Source: Cryptomeria japonica
Lineage: Eukaryota > Streptophyta > Pinopsida > Cupressales > Cupressaceae
Direction of reading: 5' to 3'
DNA: 64,000 nt
NCBI RefSeq assembly: GCF_030272615.1
Contig: NC_081411.1
Span: 154,211,971 to 154,275,970 of the forward strand
The notes beneath the pieces are model-generated. The model did not search any database. It worked only from the letters and a program-made list of their open reading frames with translations, and was not told the DNA's origin. Position numbers and translations under genes: made by a program. Shown here piece by piece: positions 57,156-64,000 of this stretch (its first letter is position 1; each line of letters opens with the position of its first letter).

Positions 57156-60100
57156 TTAAAACCGAAGCTTCGTAAAAAACCATCTGTTCTTTCCTGTCTT
57201 GAAACGTTCTTGGAATGCATCTTTTACTCCCTGCCAGTAACACATTAAAATTAGTAGTCTGCATTGCCAACCAATGAAACTTTTGATATCTATCATTACA
57301 TAGAAAGAAACAACTGACAAGAATGCCATAACATGAAAATTTCTAAAACTATCAAAAATAGAGGCATCAAGATCTAATACATAACATAGAAACAAAATGC
57401 AGCATCTTTTACTAATTTCGATCTAAAGCAACTTTATCAGGTTACAGACCAAGTCTGGCCAATGGTATGCCAAGCCCTGAACAAGGTAGCTCTGCAAATT
57501 CTAGGAGTGCTCAATGAGGTGTAACAATAGAGAATGAATAATTTTTTTGATCCAATCATGCTTTGGTTGCTACTTTCTCTTAAGCTGCATGAGCAACAAA
57601 AAGATCATTGCCATTGTGAGGTGGTAGCCTCAATTTGTGCTGGTGTTAGCCTCAATTTTAGACATCTCAAATTGTTGTAAGGTTAGGTGTGATATTACAT
57701 AGTAAATTGCTAAAAATTGAAATTATATAGGTGTGAACTTTTTATCATTAAGAACTAATACTACTGGATTTGTTGACCCTAACTCAAGCACCCATATCAA
57801 AATTCAAAGTATTTTGCACTGCATCCCCACTTTCCATCAGAAACGTCTAAAATCAAAGTTGAGAAGCAGGCAATGCAGAGGTGTAGACCAAATACACCTA
57901 GCATAAGCATTTTCATTGTGGAGAGCATAAGAGCAAATCATACTGAGAACACACCTCAGGTGAGAGTAGCATGTTTGAGGTGATCAATTGTCAGCTTAAT
58001 GTCATATTGTATAGACATCAATGATGCAGGGATTTTGATTTCCATATGGTGCTTACTGAAAATATCATAGACAGCCAAAAAAGGTAACAGTAGTTCTCCT
58101 TTAAATGCAGGAAACAATTAATCTAGGTTCATACAAAAACCTGTAGGGCTAACAAAAAGAAAAGCATCAATAGAAAATTTCGACATCCCCATTATATTTT
58201 CCTTTATCAAGATCAGGTTAAATGGTTGCACTAGATTTGGATTTGACCACGTCTTTTTGATGACACAACCAAAGTGAGAGTCGAGTGTATCCTTGCAGTT
58301 TTCATTGAGAAGCTTGGTTTGGTTAAAGCAACTTCAAAAAATACAGATGCAAAAAACTATTCATGAAAAAGTACTATTTTCTCAACCATGTACCAGAATC
58401 CTTCCACAGAATTAATTCCTACCCCTCATAAAGAATCATTGCCTTACATATAAATTCAACTTTGCAGAAGAAAATTATGATATCTAAACAAATTGAAATG
58501 AACAAAGAACGTAGCCAAGCTCTATTGCAATTAAGGGATCATTTCCATTGTGATGTCGTAAACTCAATTTGTGCCGGTGTTCAACCTCAATTTATGATGG
58601 TTTTGATGAAAATATTTGTGAGATTGCACAAGATATAATTTTCTTTATATTTTCATCCATTTACCTCTGCATACTTTAGACATTTAGAAACAGTAGGTTA
58701 GGGTGTGTTCTTACATAGTAAATTACTAAAAATTGACATCATATAAATAAAAAGAGAAGCCTGTAAAACATAAACTATGATAATATAATCCAAATTCATC
58801 AGAAAAGTTCAGTTAACTTGAGTAAACATCAAATACTTCCTATACTGAATATACATTGTAAGGTTTTATATAATTTAATAATGTCTTGTAATAAGTGTTA
58901 GCCTATTTTCTAACATTTCAGTTGGTCCAAGCTATGTGTATATGTGAGAGGCGGTAAACTTTTAAGTTTTTTTTAATGCTTTGATATTGTCATAAGCCAT
59001 GTTGCATGTCCTTTTTTATGGTGATCAATGATCAAAATGAATACATTGTCCAGTCTGTTTTAAAGGTTAGTTTATCTAAGTTTCTAACAAACTCATTTAT
59101 AGCTTTCTCTCCATGAAACCGTTGTCATTGGTCAAGGGTTAGGAGAAGCTAGAGTTAGATATTGTTGAGTTAAAGTCTTAGGTTTTGAGTTAGGAAGCCC
59201 TAGTATCTTAAAGCTTTTGTTTGCTCTCATGGCAGCCTGAGGGTTTCCAGCTTCGATGGAGAGTTTAGTGCAGTCATTGTTGAGAGGCCTCGTGAGCAGT
59301 CATAAAAAATGAGAGAGAGGTATATAGTATTTCTTCTTGAGTTGTGAACAGATATGCTAAGAAAGCTTGAGTTGTGGATATTATAGTTTGCTGATTGAAC
59401 AACTTGTGTGTCTGGAACAGCAGTATAGGTTTGAATTTATCTTGGTGCATCACCTTAGTAATAGTTATAGGTCATTTTCAAAGTATTATTTTTTCCTCTT
59501 CTCCAGTTGGAGAAGTTTTAGTTGAAGCATTGAGGGGAACCAGCCCTCTTTGGAGGTCCACTCTAACCTTTAGGCAACCCACAGGACTAGGAGTGTTCCC
59601 ATGTATCAGGTCTACTCCAACCTTTAGGCGACCCCCAGGCCTGGGAGTGTTCCCATGTATCAACAGGTGGTTAAATTGAGAGTTTAATCATGTGTGCAAC
59701 TTTGTTGATAACAATAAGTTTTTAAATTGACAAACAAGTTGATTTGTTGCATGTGTCATAACTATTACCAATGGTTACCTGAGCTACCTGGGAAAAGATA
59801 CACAAGAATGAGCAGTCCAAACATGCAGCTTTCAGAATAAATAAATATTACAAAGTAATCATTTTGGATATGAAAGAATGTTGTACAAGGGCTTTTCAAT
59901 GCTGTCATTAGCATTACAAATTTGAAAGATATGTAAAATATTTGGTTTTTAATACACACACTTCACATCATCTAGATCTTTATAGTTCCTGTCAACCAAA
60001 GCTCTAGAAACCAATAGGAAGAGAAAAAGAACACCCGCTTCTCGTTAGCGTTAACAAAAATCAAGAGATCAAAGAGAAGAGACCAACCTTTTGAGCCGTC

Positions 60101-60838
60101 ACCTTCTTGTCATTAGCTTCCAGTTTATCGAAGGTTACTAAGGCCTTCAAATCAACATCCAATGTGTACCTATCAGAGAACCGGATATCCACATCACTCA
60201 GCCCACATGATCAACAGCCACCAGCAAGCATATTAAGAGAAAAAAGCAACCAGGAAGTAAACACAAAAAAAAAACCCTAATCGAAGAACACTGATTTAAA
60301 GTGAAGATTTAGAAAAAAATTCTCTCTTTCCAATACATGATTCAGCATTTAGCATCAAACCACTCTCATTCAGTCATACAATTTCACAGGAAATAGAAGA
60401 AAAAAGGAGAAAGCAAATAAGCCCTAGAAGAGAGATACTCTTATAATGGAGGGCAGAATGAGACTTTCTTACCGAGTTGGCATAATGTGATTATAGTTGA
60501 CGACCTTGATAAAGGCCTTCAATCTTGATTTCTTAGCCGTTTTTTTCGCAGAATCTTTTCTGATCACCTGAATCATATGATACATACAGATGTATTAAAA
60601 AACAATACAAAAACTTTTCAAAAAACAGAAATTTATAGATTTTCGTCATATAAGCTAAGATCGATTTATTTTTTTTGCCTACCTTCTTGGGATATTTTAA
60701 AATGCCTGCAACCAGGCAATGACCATAAGGGCGTCCAGTAGTTCCATCATCAAAGTTCTTCACAATGACGGCCTTGCGGCCTGCCAATCGACCCTGCAAA
60801 AGTATAACAACTTTGTTCTGCTTCAAAAATTTAACCAT
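57156..60838 (-). CDS. RPL27: 60S ribosomal protein eL27 (RPL27), spliced gene
   Basis: A structural protein of the large cytosolic ribosomal subunit. Coding exons on the minus strand: 60838-60683 (52 codons, [20 protein letters not shown]), 60567-60473 ([19 protein letters not shown]), 60169-60088 ([20 protein letters not shown]), and 57230-57156 ([17 protein letters not shown], stop). All introns begin GT and end AG and the phases fit, giving 135 residues, the length I know for plant eL27. N-terminal KOW-like residues and the C-terminal [11 protein letters not shown] signature are intact with no stop. The ATG has A at -3 and G at +4. Introns are 115, 303 and 2857 bp; the last is long for an angiosperm but common in conifers. 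Confidence 0.97.
57231..60087 (-). other. RPL27 last intron, 2857 bp
   Basis: The donor is AAG|GTTGGT (60088/60087) and the acceptor is TTACTGGCAG|GG. It contains no gene. It holds a diverged duplication (about 57590-57720 and 58525-58760, sharing CTCAATTTGTGC.GGTGTT and TTACATAGTAAATT.CTAAAAATTGA) and a 54-bp tandem repeat. Confidence 0.85.
59554..59661. repeat. 54-bp tandem repeat, two copies
   Basis: AGGTC.ACTC.AACCTTTAGGC and ACCC.CAGG.CT.GGAGTGTTCCC are present twice in direct succession (59554-59607 and 59608-59661). It is more GC-rich than the surrounding intron. Confidence 0.92.
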
Positions 60839-60881
60839 CTTCCTCTGCTTCGTGCCCGCCCTTAGTGGCTCCGTTTCGCAT
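60831..60881 (-). promoter_or_regulatory. Upstream ORF overlapping the RPL27 start
   Basis: The first three bases after the 5'UTR intron acceptor (TTCACAACAG|ATG) start a 16-codon frame that ends TAA at 60833-60831. Its stop lies just after the main ATG (60838) in a different frame (ATGGTTAA). If this acceptor is used, ribosomes must leak past the uORF or reinitiate backwards. Seen in sequence; effect is inferred. Confidence 0.6.
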
Positions 60882-61070
60882 CTGTTGTGAACAGATAAAA
60901 CCCTGATTTAGGTACTTTTCTTCAAAATAACACTATACAAAACATTAACAAAAACCCCTCAAAGATTGTTTGGTGGACAAATAAATTGTAGAGGCAGGCG
61001 AAAGGGAACTTACCAGAAACCCTAAACCTCTCAATTCTAGAAACCCTAAGCTCCGTTCTGTTTCCTTTTT
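60882..61070 (-). promoter_or_regulatory. RPL27 5'UTR exon with telo-boxes and leader intron
   Basis: The non-coding exon (about 61070-61014) contains TTAGGGTTTCTAG and TTTAGGGTTTCTG, two telo-boxes typical of plant ribosomal protein genes. The donor TCTG|GTAAGT (61013) and acceptor CACAACAG (60882) define a 132-bp leader intron. The transcription start is not fixed; an obvious TATA box is absent. Confidence 0.75.
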
Positions 61071-62030
61071 AACGGATCCTTTAAAGGGGACTAGGTAATT
61101 CTCACGTCTTAATTTTAAGAATTTCAATTTTATATGTATTTTGTTTAATAAAAATAATAATAATTTAAGAATTTCAATTTTCAAATCTTTGGGAACTAAT
61201 TATTCATAGGTATTTAATTTCATTGAAAATCAAATTCTTATATATGTTGTTTTCAAATATTAGAAAAATTGAAATAAAAGTGTATATATATCATTTTATT
61301 TTTGTTGAAATTATATATGTAATTAAAGATATTAGTTTTCCACAATTCATGTTAGTAATTATGTCTGTTGGAACTATAAGGGGAGGCTGCTTTTTTAAAA
61401 TCACTTTAGTGAATAAACTTTTTAATAGCAACCAATCAAAATCAAGTGAAAAAATATTTTCTAATGTTCAAAAATATTTGATAACAAAAAGTAAATATTT
61501 TTTACAAATATATTAAAAAAACAATTTTTTTTTTTTGTGATTGAATAAAACATTTTGTCATGAGCCATTTTTTTTAATAAGACTAAACTTATGACCAAAA
61601 TTATTGTTTAGATGTTGTATCAGTCCCATAGATTTGTAGGGCCTATAAATAGTAGGGCACCACGACTATAGAACCATAGAACTATAACTATTTGGGGGTG
61701 GGGGGGTAGGCGGGGCCTATTAGTTTTTAAAATATAAAATATAAAATATAAAAATTAATAATAATAATTTTGTTGAGTAATCAAATTTAAATTTATTTCA
61801 ACTCTAGAATAAAATTTCAATAATTATTATTATAATAATTATTAAATAATAATAAATATCAAATTATTATTATTACAAAAAATAAATAAATTACTAAAAT
61901 CATAAAAATATTTTATTTTTACTTCCACTTTCTCCAATTATATTTATTAACCTATGTTTAATAAAATTCATCAACCTTAATCGAGAAAAATTTATTAGAT
62001 GTGAAGAAGTGAATAAAAATAGGAAAGATA
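61071..62030. other. AT-rich intergenic stretch
   Basis: This is the RPL27 upstream region and AT-rich spacer (ATAATTATTATT words near 61800-61900). A G-rich tract GGGGGTGGGGGGGTAGGCGG lies at 61694-61713, continuing GG to 61715. No gene is seen. Confidence 0.55.
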
Positions 62031-64000
62031 TTGCAAAAAATAATGGCTCTGCAAGCGAAATATCCCTGCAACACCTCGGTGAATCCTACCCTGCTGTCGA
62101 GACCACCGTTTGGCACTTATCTAGGCTCTGCGAATCGTTTCTCTGTTCTGGGTTTTAATCACCGGGCCGAGGGCCCCATTACGGTTGCAACAAGAACTTA
62201 TGAACAACAGGCTTTCTTTGTGAAAACTAAATATGCGATGATAGAGATGGGAAGGGCTCCCCCTCCTCCCCGCGAAGGCAATGATCAAAAATGGCAAAGA
62301 GTTAGACGCAGAAAACCTAATTACTCAATTAGAAGAGCGAATGGTCAACCAACAGGCCATGTTCGAAGATCTCAGCATTATCCGGAGGAGGGTTTTTTAA
62401 AACCTACCCATTTAAACAAGACCATTAATCGGAATATCAGCCTTAGGTGGCATTTTTCAGCAAAAGTTGCGAGGGGCAAGGATGCCCTTGGTCGTCATTC
62501 TATTCAGAACCTTCAGAATGCTACGGATAATATGCATTTTGAGGATGACTTATCAACGAATCCCCAAGCCACTACGATAAGGTTGGTGATTGAAATCGAC
62601 AATCAAACCCTATCGGAGCTTTAGAAGCATTGTAAAGAATGCGTTATCTTTGCCCGATGGGAAGGTTTGGGTGTCCCGATCAAACAAATTGTAGACTGGT
62701 TAACATCATCCTTTAAGGACCAGGTAAGTATCGATTTCCTTCCTGATAATTTCCTTGCAATTGAATGTCGCAACGTGGGTTTGAGAAATAGGCTTTTGTT
62801 TGGGGAGATCTTAACATACAAGGGTTTTAGTTTAGAATGCTGGGAATGGCAACCCCTTTTTACTCCATCCCGGTTAAAGCCCTTCACGGTAAATAGAGCA
62901 ATATCAATTGAGAATTTACCAATAGAACTTCGTAATATTGAAATCTTTAAAATGATAGGAAATAAAATTGGGAAATTCGTATGTGTTAAAAAAACCCCTC
63001 TTAAATTCTCTAACCAGATTCTCATAGTAAACATGGATATCAACACCAAAACTTTAGATCATATAACGTTAAAATGTGACAACTACAGTTTAACCCTAGA
63101 ATTATCCTTTTATGATGGCCCCATCGGAGAAGATTTCCCTAGGAAATATTCCCCTGTGACGAAATACCCTAGGTTAATGTTTAACAATACGGGCATCTCA
63201 CTTAAATTTTTGGATGGAATTGGAGGTTTCACTCTAGAGGGCCTTGAATCTAAAATGAAAGATCCCAAGCACCAAGCCTCTGTTCGAACAGAGGATCGCT
63301 GCTTAAAGTCCCCTCCCAAGGACTTCCTCATCCAGAATACAAGCTTCCCATCCCTCTCATCTCTGGAAATTGGCTTGACACCAATAGGTGACCCTGGGAT
63401 CAAGGATCTAGATTTAGAAGAAGGAGAGATTAGCGAGCCCCCTATTCAGAAAGATCAGCCATGTTTAGTAAATAACATTGTCTCGAGATTAAACAGAAAC
63501 CCGGGGATGATGAGCCCTCTGAGGTCTCCTTCAGAAGATAATTTATGCCCCTCTGTGCAAACATTGGTGAAGGAAAGATGTTCCCCGACTTTGGCTTTAG
63601 GTTCTAGGGAGGATCAATCGACTACTCAAGCTATAGATAGGATGGCCAATGGGGGGGCAGAGGAATCTTTTCCTCCTCTGAAGAGTGACTCTTTGGCGGA
63701 TGCTGAGACAGAGAAGGAACAAGTAGCTAGGGAGGTCAATATTATTGCCAATTACATTGGGGAAGAAGTAGTTAATGACCTAATGGAACAACTTGTGGAT
63801 GAAGTTTGCAACTCTGAGGAATTGGATAGACAGAGGGAACTCTACATTAAAAATTTAGTGGATAACGCCAAAGTCAATTTGGAAACAGAAGAACTTTTCG
63901 TTGCCTTGGACAATCTGGAAAATGAGAACCCAAACATTCTTGGCATTCATAACTTAGAAGAAAGCAAAGACTCTCTCGACTGTGCCAAGTTCATCAAAAG
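62031..64000 (+). pseudogene. LINE-type ORF1 (DUF4283-like), running off the window
   Basis: A frame of about 656 codons from 62031 stays open to the window edge with a single TAG at 62622. The likely start is 62031 or 62043 (MALQAKYPCNTS). The DUF4283-like core lies at about 62680-63080: IVDWLTSSFKDQVSIDFLPD, LTYKGFSLECWEWQPLFTPS, NLPIELRNIEIFKMIGNKIG. The rest is acidic and Ser/Glu-rich (DLDLEEGEISEPP, LADAETEKEQVAREVN), as in the C-terminal half of plant LINE ORF1 proteins. No zinc knuckle is seen. At 62283-62390 the next frame reads as a coiled coil (AENLITQLEERMVNQQAMFE), so two compensating indels may be present. Confidence 0.75.

Noticed and set aside
57231-57395. N-terminal extension of the last RPL27 exon
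   Set aside because: It reads upstream of the CAG acceptor into the intron and matches nothing in eL27.
60533-60838. A 101-residue RPL27 variant ending in frame after exon 1
   Set aside because: The residues after KYPKK come from the GT-AG intron; splicing gives the expected 135-residue protein.
62621-63403. Two minus-strand frames of 142 and 97 codons
   Set aside because: They are antisense shadows of the LINE ORF1 frame on the plus strand, which has the recognisable domain.

Overview
The window is nuclear DNA of a seed plant with a large, repeat-packed genome, most likely a gymnosperm (inference). The support is plant-type LTR retrotransposons primed by initiator-Met tRNA, L1-type LINEs with an RNase H domain, one intron-rich ribosomal protein gene with a 2.86-kb intron, and layers of old nested insertions riddled with stop codons. 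Only one gene looks intact and functional: RPL27 (60S ribosomal protein eL27), minus strand, 57156-60838. Its five GT-AG-consistent exons, one of them 5'UTR-only, encode exactly 135 residues.

Layout. 1-4440: no gene; an LTR-like fragment and a (TA)n tract. 4478-9655: a 3'-truncated Ty1/copia element (+) with LTR, PBS and a gag-PR-INT-RT-RH frame that has stops but no frameshift. 10622-15039: a LINE (+) that has lost most of its RT. 15060-17720: remnants, an orphan ORF and microsatellites. 17725-27896: an old non-autonomous LTR retrotransposon (-), called NA-2 here. NA-2 carries two later insertions: a 4755-bp solo-LTR-like element (TSD TGATG) and a 345-bp TRIM. 29255-30082: a LINE remnant (-), which ends where a second, long LINE (-) ends with its own poly(A) at 30083. 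That second LINE runs to about 44541 and is split by a complete 7722-bp non-autonomous LTR element, NA-1 (32227-39948, TSD CAGAT). 46530-48151: a 5'-truncated LINE (+). 50150-51640: a decayed PIF1-type helicase (-). 54541-55500: unidentified coding remnants. 57156-61070: RPL27. 62031 to the window edge: the first ORF of another LINE (+).

The main novelty candidate is the NA-1/NA-2 family. Two diverged copies share one architecture: a coiled-coil protein, then an array of CCHC zinc knuckles, then a long second ORF of unknown function (about 1108 codons in NA-1). Neither copy has any protease, integrase or reverse transcriptase. In NA-1 the second ORF has an apparent TATA box and leader of its own inside the element. 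PBS, PPT and an LTR sequence block resemble those of the copia element at 4478, which suggests trans-mobilisation by a copia relative.

All assignments come from reading the sequence and family knowledge; no database search was run.
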